Positions 16,963-26,071 are shown, counted from the stretch's first letter. The stretch: DNA of 64,000 nucleotides from MPNP01 sp963668325 (GCA_963668325.1 OY764222.1:248001-312000); one strand, 5' to 3'. A program made the numbers and translations. The notes: generated by a model from the sequence alone, not told the origin.

Positions 16963-16986
16963 GAGGTATAGCAACCTCATCTGAAA
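16963..16986 (+). repeat. short direct repeat, copy 1 (24 bp)
   Basis: GAGGTATAGCAACCTCATCT plus GAAA matches 19277-19299 with only one extra base. GAGGT and ACCTC within it can pair. The copies bracket the HTH/PIN pair and the IS1634-like relic. Confidence 0.75.
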
Positions 16987-17184
16987 TTGTAATTTCCTGA
17001 CTTTCTTAACTTCCTACATTTAAACGCTGGAACCACGATGACAAAAGGATACATCCTCCAAATTGGGGCACTACTTTTTCACGTTAGGGCAAATAAAATG
17101 TAGCTGCATATGTCCAAATTATCTGTTCCGGTTCACATATTTCCCCTTACTAATGGTTTGACTCTGCACCATCCAACCCGAATC

Positions 17185-17223
17185 ATTATCCCCAAGGATA
17201 CCTGGGGATAATAACCCCTTTTT
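17185..17223 (+). terminator. putative Rho-independent terminator
   Basis: A perfect 10-bp stem ATTATCCCCA (17185-17194) / TGGGGATAAT (17203-17212) has an 8-nt loop, then ACCCC and five T. It could end the transcript of the catabolic operon, although it lies 277 bp after the last stop codon. A binding-site palindrome is the alternative. Confidence 0.55.
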
Positions 17224-17459
17224 ATACCGTGCAAAGAAATTACGGAATAGGTATAAAATTCAAGATGATTTCATTAGCGGTAATCTGAATATTTCTTCAC
17301 GAGAACAGATAAATTTTTTGGAAACGGAAAAAAAGAACATGGGTAGGCTTTAACGTCAAGCCAACTGGCTCTCTTCACCATCTGCAGCTACAGGCAGAGG
17401 GAAGTTTGGATTTTTTATTGATTACTAAATAGAAAACAGCTATATTTGAAGCAGAAATA

Positions 17460-17864
17460 ATGGAGTTTGTCATGGGTGATGTTGCCAGAAAATCCGGTTT
17501 GAAACAACTGTTCCAGACACGTGAAGATACTTCAAGTGAGACAAAGGTTGGCCTTTTGTCTTCCTTCGGAATTATGGTTTCTACTACAATCTCCCTACTA
17601 CAAGCCATCAGGAGTGGCAAGGCGTTCTCGTACATTCCACTTAGCAATCGTCTTGTCCCGCAAGAAGCAGCTGAAATACTTAATGTCTCGGAGCTTTATC
17701 TCAATACATTGCTGGATGAGAAGAAAATTCCCCATGTCAGGACCGGAACGCAGCGGCGAGTCAGGTACAAGGATTTGATGGCTTACAAGGAACGGCGTGA
17801 CCAGGAACGCTCGCAACTGGTATCCCAAATTGTTGCCGTTGGCCAAAAGTACGAAACTCAGTAA
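17460..17864 (+). CDS. HTH/excisionase-type DNA-binding protein, putative antitoxin
   Basis: A 134-residue protein. The C-terminal half (about 60-110) carries a MerR/excisionase-like helix-turn-helix: VPQEAAEILNVSELYLNTLL followed by KKIPHVRTGTQRRVRYKDL. The N-terminal half is helical and unrecognised. It stands 9 bp before a PIN-domain gene, the order found in HTH/PIN toxin-antitoxin operons, so it is probably the antitoxin and autorepressor. Met5 (17472) is an alternative start. An excisionase is less likely because no integrase is near. Confidence 0.78.
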   Translation: MEFVMGDVARKSGLKQLFQTREDTSSETKVGLLSSFGIMVSTTISLLQAIRSGKAFSYIPLSNRLVPQEAAEILNVSELYLNTLLDEKKIPHVRTGTQRRVRYKDLMAYKERRDQERSQLVSQIVAVGQKYETQ

Positions 17865-17873
17865 TTTTCATCT

Positions 17874-18473
17874 GTGAAATTTATCCCTAGGGTGTTACAA
17901 CCCTTATTTAGCGTTCCTTCCACCGTTGTGCTTGATGCGAACATTCTATACCCTTTCCACAAAAGAGCAATTTTCATTCATTTCTTTGGTAAAGGGTTGA
18001 TAAGAGCCTATTGGTCAGGCCGTATCTTGGAAGAGTGGGTTAATAGTGTTCACAGAAACAAACCTGAAATACAAGAAAAAATTCTGGCACAGGAAACAGA
18101 TATACGGGTAAAATTTCCAGAAGCTATGTTAACCGGATTTGAGCAACTGGAGAAGAAACTTGACCTGCCAGATCCTGGTGATCGTCATGTTCTGGCGGCA
18201 GCCATCCACGGCAAGGTGCCATGTATTGTTACCGATAATCTGAAGGATTTTCCAGCGGCTAATCTTGCTCCATACGGTGTTGAGGCAATCGGATCCGATG
18301 CATTTCTGTGCAGGATTTATGACCTTTATCCAGAGAAAACACGTGACTACCTATCTGAACTGAGGAAGAAATACAAAGAACCACCGTATTCTCCCTCAGA
18401 ATTTGGAGAGGTTCTGGATAAATGTCGCATGGGTGAGTTTGCCAAGCGACTCCGTTTCAGCGAAAAGTTTTAA
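17874..18473 (+). CDS. PIN-domain ribonuclease, putative toxin
   Basis: A 199-residue protein with a PIN nuclease domain. The acidic residues expected for metal-dependent RNA cleavage are visible: Asp21 in VVLDANILYPF, a glutamate in the LEEWVNSV helix, the DPGDRHVLAAA helix and ASP in IVTDNLKDFP. The C-terminal 55 residues (after AIGSDAFLC) form an extra helical tail. The start is GTG, 9 bp after the putative antitoxin. Together they form a type II toxin-antitoxin pair whose RNA target is unknown. Confidence 0.82.
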   Translation: MKFIPRVLQPLFSVPSTVVLDANILYPFHKRAIFIHFFGKGLIRAYWSGRILEEWVNSVHRNKPEIQEKILAQETDIRVKFPEAMLTGFEQLEKKLDLPDPGDRHVLAAAIHGKVPCIVTDNLKDFPAANLAPYGVEAIGSDAFLCRIYDLYPEKTRDYLSELRKKYKEPPYSPSEFGEVLDKCRMGEFAKRLRFSEKF

Positions 18474-18534
18474 AAATATGATAAATGAATATACGATGCA
18501 ATCGAAGTATGAGAATTGTGGCGCGGGCTATACC

Positions 18535-18693
18535 GAGACTGTGAAAGTATTACCAGCAGGCATTAATTGGATAGAAAATTTCCTTTAAACTGATGAAATA
18601 ATTCCTTCTTCTTAAGTGTTAGACTCTCATTTTAAGAATAAAATATTAGAAGTTTTTGAAATTTGAATCTTCTTCAAATACTTTCACAGTCTC
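18535..18693. repeat. perfect 17-bp inverted repeat around a 125-bp AT-rich centre
   Basis: GAGACTGTGAAAGTATT at 18535-18551 is the exact reverse complement of 18677-18693. Just outside both arms lies a CGCGGGC core at slightly different distances, so the similarity is longer but imperfect. It adjoins the transposase relic; either an inverted partial copy of the relic or the ends of a small non-autonomous element would explain it. Confidence 0.75.
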
Positions 18694-18699
18694 TACCGG

Positions 18700-19185
18700 C
18701 TGGGCCCGCGACCGCTCCTATGTAATGCAGGAATATAAAAACCCTGTACCCCATAAAGTCAATGTGCGGTGCTTGATAAAAACAAACTCAAGGAAGATGC
18801 CCGTTGGGATGGGTTGCATGGTGTGGTTACCAATCTCAGGGATATCAAGGCTGTTGATCTATTGGCACGTTATCGCGAGTTATGGCGGATGGAGGAAAGT
18901 TTCCACATTACCAAGACGGATCTTAAGATCCGACCGATGACCGTATCCGGGCCCATATTGCCCTTTCCTTTATGGACTTAGTCTGATTCGTCATCTTGGT
19001 CATCGTCTGGCTGGTCTGAAAATGACCTTGTCACCTAGGGTCATCCGGGATGCACTGGTTCATCAGAAATGTTCCATTGTGTGTGATGAGGAGAGTGGCA
19101 AGCAATTTGCGTTACCGTCGGCACCACGAAGGAGGCGGAAATCATTTACAAGGCGATGGGAGTCAAGATCAGAACCAGACCATAG
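18700..19185 (+). pseudogene. relic of an IS1634-type transposase
   Basis: Three frames together give a C-terminal transposase segment. The first holds WDGLHGVVTNLRDIKAVDLL, YRELWRMEESFHITKTDLKIRP; after a frameshift near 18940 comes DRIRAHIALSFMDL, then LIRHLGHRLAGLKMTLSPRV, and finally TKEAEIIYKAMGVKIRTRP to the stop at 19183-19185. This pattern fits the IS4-superfamily IS1634 group. At least three frame changes and the missing N-terminal half make it non-functional. Confidence 0.8.
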
Positions 19186-19957
19186 GAATTGGGGTTGAAT
19201 GAGGGGCTTCTGAAAGCCTGAAGATTGGGGTGTGGTGCCTATTTTACAAGGTGGATCCCCATGGTATCGGGGTCAGGAGGTATGCAACCTCATCTGAAAA
19301 GGTATATGGCATGAAATGTACTCTGAGGAATCAGCACAGCAAAACCTTCTAGACAGTGTCAAGTTGTTTGTAACAGTTCATTGGAATATCCACAAGATAT
19401 TAGTCGTTCTTTTCTGGGTCAATACAGCGACCTTGATTGGCAATACCCAAATTCCTTTAAATTCATTGTTGTTTGTGGAACCTCCTTAAGAGGTTCTGCA
19501 TCACAATCCCAGTTTCACTATAATTCTATATTTCAGCATATGATAAAATAATAGAAACAGAAAAATCATTGATGAAAATTGGCGCAATTATGGCTTTTGA
19601 CATGCTCAAACAAGGCCCAAACCTCCAGAACATCAAAATTCTCTACGAGCCACATGTAAAATCTGGTTACACGTACGATGTCAGGATTGATTTCAACCAG
19701 ATAAAATCCACTATGCACTTATTATTGAAATGAAGCCAAATGGAGCATCGCGCATGCACGTTCTGCGATTTATAAAATTAAGAACTATATGGCAAATTTG
19801 TACGGATTCGAAAACCATAGTGCAAACCCCAGTGTACCAATCCTTCAAGTTGTTGGGAATTAACCACAAAGATTTGTTGTCATGTATGTAAATGACAGGT
19901 TAAAATAATCTATAAATAACCCAAATCCCTTTAATCATAGGAATAGAATAAAATAAT
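19186..19957. other. 772-bp stretch between the two IS elements, with a decayed gene
   Basis: The second copy of the short direct repeat lies at 19277-19299. From about 19570 to 19862 a broken reading frame can be followed across at least one frameshift: KIGAIMAFDMLKQGP, YTYDVRIDFNQIKS, then HYALIIEMKPNGAS and finally IYKIKNYMANLYGFENHSAN before a stop. I do not recognise the family. The rest shows nothing. Confidence 0.45.
19277..19299 (+). repeat. short direct repeat, copy 2 (23 bp)
   Basis: GAGGTATGCAACCTCATCTG plus AAA matches 16963-16986 except for one missing A. The 2.3-kb segment between the copies holds the HTH/PIN pair and the IS1634-like relic. Confidence 0.75.
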
Positions 19958-21627
19958 GTAACTACTCAGGTAGTATCAGTAGCAGATTAATTAAATCCCA
20001 ACTACTGAACAAGGGTGTTTAGGAATGGTGGCATGTTAAGTGTTGGGAACTGGTTTCTCGGGCGCGAGCTGTTCAATCAGCACATCCGCCTTTGTTCCCA
20101 GAGTGGCAAGTGCATTCCAGCCCTGCTTACGGGCGGTCTCCAACACACTTCGTAGAATCGCAAAGTCCCTCGCGCCCTCTTTTTGTCGAAAACTCCCGGA
20201 TATTTTCATCTTCAATTTCAAAACCCGTATATCGCGCTCTGCCAAGTTATTAGTGGCCGGGACAAGCGGGTTATGGAGGCACATGAGAGTTCCCTCACGA
20301 TAGTTGTATAACCGGTGGACCAAATTATGGCCTTTGCGACGTTTGGGTCGTCCCCGGCCCTTTTTGGGCAAGGGGTCAAGTTGGTTATGGTAGGTGATAC
20401 CCTCCTGCAGAAGGCGATCAAAGCGGCCCTCCATCATCGCCACGACCTTGGCCGATAGCGAGCGGCCCGGTTTGGTCACCTTCATTATATCATTGAAAAG
20501 GTCGGCCATCTTGCCGGTCCATTGTTCACCCATCTCCGCCAGACCCGTACATTCACGGGCCAGATGGGCCAAACAATATGCATGTTGGACCTGGGGCATC
20601 TTACTTTGATAAGGAGGCCAATGGTTTATGTAAACAAATGGTCATGAACAACGATTCCTTGCGCCCCGGTCATGACATCACCACGGCTTTGGCCCAGCCA
20701 GAAATAACAGAAGGCTTCGGTGGTCCCAACATGAAACCAGTTGAGCGAACCCTTGACCCGCATGCCGGTTTCATCGAAATGGGTGACCGGTGCCTGCTCC
20801 ACAAGGTCACCCAAATGAGTATGAACCGGCTGAAAGCGTTGGGCAAACGATTTGATATAATTGCAAATGGTCCCTTCCGAAAGCCGGGCACCGCAAAAGG
20901 TGTTGATAACCTGGCCGATGCGACGGATGGGAAGAAGTTGTTCAACCCCAAGATACACCACCTGTTCTTGCAGATTAGGACCATACTGGACTGGTGCCTT
21001 GACCTCGGTTGGAAAGGAACCGGTGGTGGTTTCCCCACAACGTTCACATTGGCAAGTCAAGACGTGATGATCAGTAATCACCAGGGGCTGTCTGGCCGGT
21101 AAATCCTGTACTTGGCGAACCTTCGCTACCATTGCTTCCTGGTCAGCGGCCAAGGAGCTGCCACAATGTGCACAAGATGTCGGGCGATGATCCAGGATAT
21201 GGTCCACCTTGTTCGACCGACGTAAAGTATGCCCCTTATGGCCAGCTTGACCACCGGATGGGCGACTGCCTTTGGCTGGTTTGACCGCGGCCTTGGGTTT
21301 GCCCAAACCATCACTTGAAGGCGGTTTGCTACTATTACGGCTGGTCTTGTTGAGACGATGCTCATACTCCGTAAGGCGGGCCCTTAAAAATGCATTCTCG
21401 ATTAATAACTGGTCGTGCTTTTCCGTAAGGTCAACAACCAGCTCCTTTAACTTGGAAACTTCAGACCGCAAAGCGGCGTTGGAAAGACGTGTCATGAATA
21501 CTGAAAATTATACTGCTCGACATTTATTGGCCGATTGGTAGCGGTAGTTAGAGGGATGCTGCCAATTTGTCAACTGGAATCTGGACAAAAAAGAATCAAG
21601 GGGTATTTAGACTACCTGAGTAGTTAC
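19958..21627 (-). mobile_element. IS66-family insertion sequence, complete ends, 1670 bp
   Basis: The left end GTAACTACTCAGGTAGT (19958-19974) is the exact reverse complement of the right end (21611-21627). The flanks carry the same 8 bp, AAAATAAT, at 19950-19957 and 21628-21635, the target-duplication length known for IS66 elements. Only a TnpC-type transposase is present; there are no tnpA/tnpB accessory genes, as in the ISBst12 subgroup. The perfect duplication points to a recent insertion. Confidence 0.95.
20036..21495 (-). pseudogene. IS66-type transposase (TnpC), interrupted
   Basis: Read on the minus strand. The first part (21495-20626) has the N-terminal leucine-rich helix, the NSSKPPSSDG linker, a zinc finger (CAHCGSSL...CQCERCGE) and the start of the DDE domain (THFDETGMRVKG). 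The second (20599-20036) carries AYCLAHLARE, NPLVPATNNLAERDIRVLKL with the catalytic Glu, and the C-terminal helix. The frame is lost at 20620-20642. Removing a 17-bp insertion there restores VVHDHWPPYQSKMPQVQHAYC in frame. The element is probably unable to move by itself. Confidence 0.93.
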
Positions 21628-21679
21628 AAAATAATAAGTAATTTATTTTTGAAATTTCAGTTTCAGGACCCAACTGGCA

Positions 21680-23020
21680 TTAAGACTTCATTGCTTTTTC
21701 TACAGCTTTACCCAAGCGGAGTAATCTTATTTCCTGATGAGGATACCCAATTAGGGAAATACCAGTAGACGGAATTCCAGTTGGTATGGTTAAAGTAGGT
21801 AAATCGAACAGGTTACTTACTCTCGTGTTGCGCAGGGCTAATAGATTCTCAGAGGCATAATAATCCTTATCAATCAAAAGCCTTTTGGCATTGGGAGGAA
21901 GAATTGGGCTAGTTGGCAGAAGAAGCCCATCAAACCCCTGAGTATTCTTGTGAAAGATCTTCCTTAAGGATCGTAGTTCTCTCCAGGCAGATGAGAATTC
22001 TGCTCCCGAATAATCCTTCCCAGATAGAAATCTTTCCCTAATAGGCTCATACATTGCTTCTGGATTGGCTTCAATAATCTCTTTCCATTCGGCGTAGGCT
22101 TCGACACAATACAAACAGCCAGCCAAAGCCAGGGCAAGGTCAATTTCAGGAAAAGTATCGTACCTTATGATCGCCCCGTGATCCTCTAACAATTCAACAC
22201 TTCGGTCAAAGCCGCTTTGTGGTTCTTTCCGAATATATTCTAGGGATTTTGATTGGAGAATAAGAAACGTTTTACCCTTTAAGGAAATATTACCCAAATC
22301 AGGACATTCCGTTTCAGTAAGGATTGGGTACAACAAAGAGGCGTCTGTTACAGTTCGGCAAAGCGGTCCAACCGTATCGAAACTCAAACATAATGGAACA
22401 ACACCATCAAGAGATATTTGCCCATGTGTCGGCTTAAAGCCGACTAGATCATTCCAGCAGGAGGGGATGCGAACTGAACCGCCAGTATCAGAACCAATTC
22501 CAGCTGTAGCCATACCAAAGGCAACGGAAGCTGCTGCCCCAGAGGATGATCCCCCTGCAACGGATTCTAAATCGTTGATGCTTGGTGGTGTGGCAGTATT
22601 GGGATTAAATCCTAAACCCGAAAAGGCGAGCTCACTCATATGAGTTTTCCCAAGACAAACCAATCCAGCATTTGTACCAATTTGCAGGACCTTGGCATCG
22701 GTGTCAGGACGCCTTCCCTTTAACAGGAGAGAGCCAGCTTCTGTTAAAGTTTTTCTTGTATCAAAAAGATCTTTCCAGGAAACCGGAACACCATCCAAGG
22801 GGGAAAGTCTTTTACCCTCTTTGGCCCTAATTGATGCTTCTTCTGCTTCTCTAAATGCTCTTTCCTTGGTAAGGGTGGTAAAAATCCTGTTGGAAATTGG
22901 ATTTTTCTCAATAACCCTATAGAATTCCGCAAGTATATCTTGGGGGTTTAATTCCTGATGGGCAATTGCTTTCCCCATTTCCTCTGCAGTTAGGTGTACT
23001 ATATCAGTTGTCATGATCAC
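21680..23020 (-). CDS. amidase signature family enzyme
   Basis: A 446-residue amidase. The Ser-cisSer-Lys triad is visible as Lys83 (VSWKDLF), Ser158 in AGGSSSGAAASV and Ser182 in GSDTGGSVRIPS. The family hydrolyses amide bonds in many substrates; the exact one is not evident. It is not GatA: no gatB or gatC is near, and the C-terminal region is short. The minus-strand frame opens with GTG (23020) or ATG (23014). It is divergent from the ubiH-like gene with 58 bp between them. The IS66 element inserted about 50 bp beyond its 3' end. Confidence 0.88.
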   Translation of the reverse strand: MIMTTDIVHLTAEEMGKAIAHQELNPQDILAEFYRVIEKNPISNRIFTTLTKERAFREAEEASIRAKEGKRLSPLDGVPVSWKDLFDTRKTLTEAGSLLLKGRRPDTDAKVLQIGTNAGLVCLGKTHMSELAFSGLGFNPNTATPPSINDLESVAGGSSSGAAASVAFGMATAGIGSDTGGSVRIPSCWNDLVGFKPTHGQISLDGVVPLCLSFDTVGPLCRTVTDASLLYPILTETECPDLGNISLKGKTFLILQSKSLEYIRKEPQSGFDRSVELLEDHGAIIRYDTFPEIDLALALAGCLYCVEAYAEWKEIIEANPEAMYEPIRERFLSGKDYSGAEFSSAWRELRSLRKIFHKNTQGFDGLLLPTSPILPPNAKRLLIDKDYYASENLLALRNTRVSNLFDLPTLTIPTGIPSTGISLIGYPHQEIRLLRLGKAVEKAMKS

Positions 23021-23078
23021 CAGTTTCGAATTAATAATATTTTCAAAGTAAGTTAATTTATTTTTTTATGGAACCAAT

Positions 23079-24293
23079 ATGAAACCTGATTTTCAATTGG
23101 CTGTTGTCGGTGGAGGAATAGTTGGAACCCTGTTGACTATAACCTTTGCTGAAGCAGGTTATAAGGTATTGTTAATCGAAAAAACGGATTTTCATAATAG
23201 GAAAGTACCCCCGGGGAGATCCTTTGCCCTGTCCTTATCCTCATGCAACTATTTACAAGCTTTGGGCTTTGAGAAACTCCTAAAGGAAAAAGGTAATCCT
23301 ATTAAGGGAGTTACTATAACTGAAGGGGAGGCTGGTAAAGGATCACAAGGGGGTATTCTGGAGTTCGAGCCAAGCGAAATCGGCGTGGATTCTTTTGGTT
23401 GTATGATCAGGGAAGTTGATCTCCTTGCCGCCATAGATGAGAGAATTAAAAACGAAAAGCTAGCCAAGATCATATCCAAAACAGAAGTGCAAGATGTGTC
23501 TACCAGTCTGGGATCCATTACTTTAAAGTTTTCGGAGGGAGACTCCTTTCAAACTGACTTGCTAGCCATTTGCGATGGTAAGCAGGAAAGCCTCAGGCAA
23601 AACCTTGCTTACACCTATGTCACTAAGAAATACCAACAGGGAGCAATAACCTGCACGGTCAAACACGAAAAACCCAATCAAGGCCAGGCTTATCAGTTTT
23701 TCATGCCGTCCGGCCCCATAGCGTTTCTTCCTCTTTCCGACCATTCTGTCTGTGTTGTCTGGACCAATACCTTGCCTGAGGTAAACAGAATAAGCCAAAT
23801 GGATGATGAAGACTTCTTACTAGAGTTAAAGCCGGTTTTTGGTACATTTTTAGGAGAATTATCTCTGGAAGGCTCAAGGGGTTCGTGGCCTTTGGAGATG
23901 TCCTTAGCGGAGGAAATGATAGGGAATAGGTTCGCTCTACTAGGTGATGCTGCAAGGAAGATTCATCCATTGGCTGGCCAAGGTTTGAATTTAGGATTAA
24001 GGGACGCAGCAGCCTTCTTTGAAATTGTACAGACAGCCAAACAAAGAGGAGAGGATATTGGGTTCCCGGTTGTATTGGAAAGATATCAACGATGGCGAAT
24101 GTTTGATTCTGTCGCGTTTGCAGCCGCAACGGATTACTTTAATTGGATTTACACCCGGTCTTTTCCTGGAAACCAGGTATTTCGTCAATTGGGGACAGGG
24201 ATAATTTCAAAAATTACTCCCCTAAAAACTAGTCTTATAAAAGAAGCAGCGGGATTGGCTGGTGATATTCCCGAGTTGATGAAAAAGGGTTAA
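23079..24293 (+). CDS. UbiH/UbiF/VisC/COQ6-type FAD monooxygenase
   Basis: A 404-residue aromatic-ring hydroxylase of the ubiquinone-biosynthesis group. It has the N-terminal FAD site (VVGGGIVGTLL, residues 9-19, then IEKTDF), the middle stretch FGCMIREVDLLAAI, and the second FAD motif GDAARKIHPLAGQGLNLGL beginning near residue 289. It adds a hydroxyl group to a polyprenyl-phenol ring in coenzyme Q synthesis. Which of positions 1, 5 or 6 it modifies cannot be told here; alphaproteobacteria use UbiL, UbiM and related enzymes. It is convergent with the Trm112 gene. Confidence 0.88.
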   Translation: MKPDFQLAVVGGGIVGTLLTITFAEAGYKVLLIEKTDFHNRKVPPGRSFALSLSSCNYLQALGFEKLLKEKGNPIKGVTITEGEAGKGSQGGILEFEPSEIGVDSFGCMIREVDLLAAIDERIKNEKLAKIISKTEVQDVSTSLGSITLKFSEGDSFQTDLLAICDGKQESLRQNLAYTYVTKKYQQGAITCTVKHEKPNQGQAYQFFMPSGPIAFLPLSDHSVCVVWTNTLPEVNRISQMDDEDFLLELKPVFGTFLGELSLEGSRGSWPLEMSLAEEMIGNRFALLGDAARKIHPLAGQGLNLGLRDAAAFFEIVQTAKQRGEDIGFPVVLERYQRWRMFDSVAFAAATDYFNWIYTRSFPGNQVFRQLGTGIISKITPLKTSLIKEAAGLAGDIPELMKKG

Positions 24294-24304
24294 GGTTCCT
24301 GAGA

Positions 24305-24490
24305 TTATTCCACTGCCCTGGCTTCATCTGGGAGCATTATGGGCACCCCATCCCGGATAGGATAGGCCAAATTAGCCGCTTTTGAGATCAATTCCTGCTT
24401 TTCCTTGTCATAAACCAGTTGGCAATGGGTCAGGGGGCAGACAAGAATTTCCAGCATGTGTCGATCAAATTTAGGTTTTTGTTCCATCAA
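24305..24490 (-). CDS. Trm112 family zinc-ribbon-like protein
   Basis: A 61-residue protein with LLEILVCP-type start (MLEILVCPLTHCQLVY) and the YPIRDGVPIMLPDEAR ending characteristic of bacterial Trm112/YcaR. In eukaryotes and archaea, Trm112 activates methyltransferases; in bacteria the role is unclear. The second Cys pair of the zinc ribbon is missing, as is usual in bacteria. It lies 9 bp downstream of the CnoX-like gene in the same operon. Confidence 0.9.
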   Translation of the reverse strand: MMEQKPKFDRHMLEILVCPLTHCQLVYDKEKQELISKAANLAYPIRDGVPIMLPDEARAVE

Positions 24491-24499
24491 ATTATTGCC

Positions 24500-25396
24500 T
24501 TATGAGAATATCAGTGAGGACAGTTTCCTTCGGCCTTTCAAGACAATAGGATCTTCAGGTTTCATAGAACTGAAAATCTTGAGTAACTGTGTTTTAGCTG
24601 CCTCCTCATTCCATTCCTGATCACGCTTGAATATCTCCAACAATTCGTTGATTGCTTCTTCTATTTGATTGTTTGCATATAATGCAATGGCCAAATCTAA
24701 TCTCCCCTGTAAATCATCAGGGTTGATTCGGACTTGCTCAGCTAACGATTGGGTCGGGCCAGATGACTTGGCCTGTTGCTTGAGCTCCAAGTTGGCCCGG
24801 ACACCTTCGATTTCCTTCGAATTGGAAATTGCTGATGGTACTGATTGAAGCATGGCCTCGGCTCGCTTTAGATCATCCGAAAGCAAATGGCATGAAATCA
24901 AACCGGCATAAGCAACTGGGTTTTCAGGATATTCCTGTAAAATAGAGGCAAAAATTTGTGAAGCCTCAGCCACGCCACCATTTTCCAATAATTCTTCAGC
25001 TTCTTTCAGAACATCCTCGATTGTTGTTCCTCCACCTTTCTTGACAATTTCAGAAATGAATTTCTCAATCTCAGCAGCTGTTTTGGCACCCGTGAAGCCA
25101 TCAACCGGTTGACCGTTCATGAAGGCATAGATAGTAGGTATGGATTGAATTCTTAATTGTCCGGCGATGTTTTGGTTTTCATCAACATCCAATCGAACCA
25201 GTTTTACCTTTCCCTTGGCTTTGTTGACAGCACTTTCAATTATTGGGCCCATTGTTTTGCAAGGACCGCACCAGCTAGCTGTAAAATAGGCCAGAACAGG
25301 TATTGATTTACTTTCTTCAACGACATCCGTCATGAAGGATTGTTCTGATCCTTCCTTTACAAAGGTTTCTGAGGATGGATTATTGAGATTTAGCAT
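24500..25396 (-). CDS. cnoX: CnoX/YbbN-like thioredoxin-TPR co-chaperone
   Basis: A 298-residue protein with an N-terminal thioredoxin domain (about 15-125; active site WCGPC with Cys43 and Cys46, and the cis-Pro stretch IQSIPTIYAF) and a C-terminal helical TPR region (about 130-298). This is the layout of CnoX/YbbN, which holds oxidised or unfolded proteins for GroEL. Here the full CxxC motif is kept, as in Caulobacter CnoX. In many alphaproteobacteria a LON-domain gene lies between this gene and Trm112; here the two are only 9 bp apart. Confidence 0.87.
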   Translation of the reverse strand: MLNLNNPSSETFVKEGSEQSFMTDVVEESKSIPVLAYFTASWCGPCKTMGPIIESAVNKAKGKVKLVRLDVDENQNIAGQLRIQSIPTIYAFMNGQPVDGFTGAKTAAEIEKFISEIVKKGGGTTIEDVLKEAEELLENGGVAEASQIFASILQEYPENPVAYAGLISCHLLSDDLKRAEAMLQSVPSAISNSKEIEGVRANLELKQQAKSSGPTQSLAEQVRINPDDLQGRLDLAIALYANNQIEEAINELLEIFKRDQEWNEEAAKTQLLKIFSSMKPEDPIVLKGRRKLSSLIFS

Positions 25397-25716
25397 ATGA
25401 TGTTTTCTCCAGGGCTTGACTAGCTAAGATATGGGTAGGAATGTAGGTAATTTCAAAAGAAACTTTCAACCATTTGATGAAGTCAATTCTAACTCAGCAG
25501 GTCATTTTTCATTGAAAAGGATTTGAAATCGGTGGAAGAAACAATGATTGGAATAATCTGTAACCATTTTATCACCTGTATTTTTAAAATGACTTTATTT
25601 ATTGCCTATGGGAATTAAAACCCTCTTTATTTATTGAATGAAAAAATTACTAATCACCCACTTAAACGAGGATTTCCTTTTGAATGCTGATTGTCTCAAT
25701 GAAACAGACTAATGCT
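25397..25716. other. 320-bp intergenic stretch
   Basis: An AT-rich gap between the divergently transcribed cnoX and the HigBA-like pair. I see no gene or clear hairpin; promoters for both directions must lie here. Confidence 0.45.
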
Positions 25717-26071
25717 ATGATCATGGTTAAAACCTTAGCACATAACTGAAGATGGGAAAGCTCCATTTGATGATTGGTTTGTAAGGCTTGATAGTCATGT
25801 TGCAGTTAAAATTAGAAAGGCGATTGCTCGTATCGAAGGTGGAAATTTTGGAGATGTGAAGTCTGTAGGTAAGGGGGTTTTTGAACGACGATTCACTAGT
25901 GGACCGGGATATCGAATTTACTTTGGTCAAGATGGAAAGAAGGTATTGATTCTTTTGGCAGGTGGAACTAAGAAACGTCAATCAAAAGATATAAAGCAGG
26001 CTAAGTTGTATTGGTCGGATTACAAGAAACGAAAAAAAGAGGTTGATGATGCCACTCACCCACAATTTTAA
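25717..26071 (+). pseudogene. higB: RelE/HigB-type toxin gene with a frameshift
   Basis: The frame opens as MIMVKTLA from ATG 25717 and stops at 25747-25749 after CAT AAC TGA. One base later, the second frame continues ITEDGKAPFDDWFVRLD and runs to the stop at 26069-26071. That part has the RelE/ParE-superfamily killer-protein stretches VKIRKAIARIEGGNFGDVK, ERRFTSGPGYRIYFGQDG and LLAGGTKKRQSKDI. Removing one base near 25738-25741 joins the two into a full protein of about 117 residues. Either the toxin is inactivated or this is a sequencing error. It overlaps the antitoxin gene. Confidence 0.82.

Larger units (their letters stand above)
16909..17459. other. 551-bp intergenic stretch between the catabolic operon and the PIN pair
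   Basis: No gene is visible. It contains the first copy of a short direct repeat (16963-16986) and the hairpin at 17185-17223. The rest is AT-rich without a recognisable signal. Confidence 0.55.

Noticed and set aside
17460..17864. Calling the HTH protein a phage excisionase.
   Set aside because: No integrase or att site is evident, and the PIN-domain gene 9 bp downstream gives a better explanation as an antitoxin.
20578..21102. A 174-codon open frame on the plus strand inside the IS66 element.
   Set aside because: It is antisense to the transposase, whose protein similarity is clear; the plus-strand product resembles nothing.
21680..23020. Naming the amidase gatA.
   Set aside because: No gatB or gatC nearby, and the sequence fits a general amidase as well or better.
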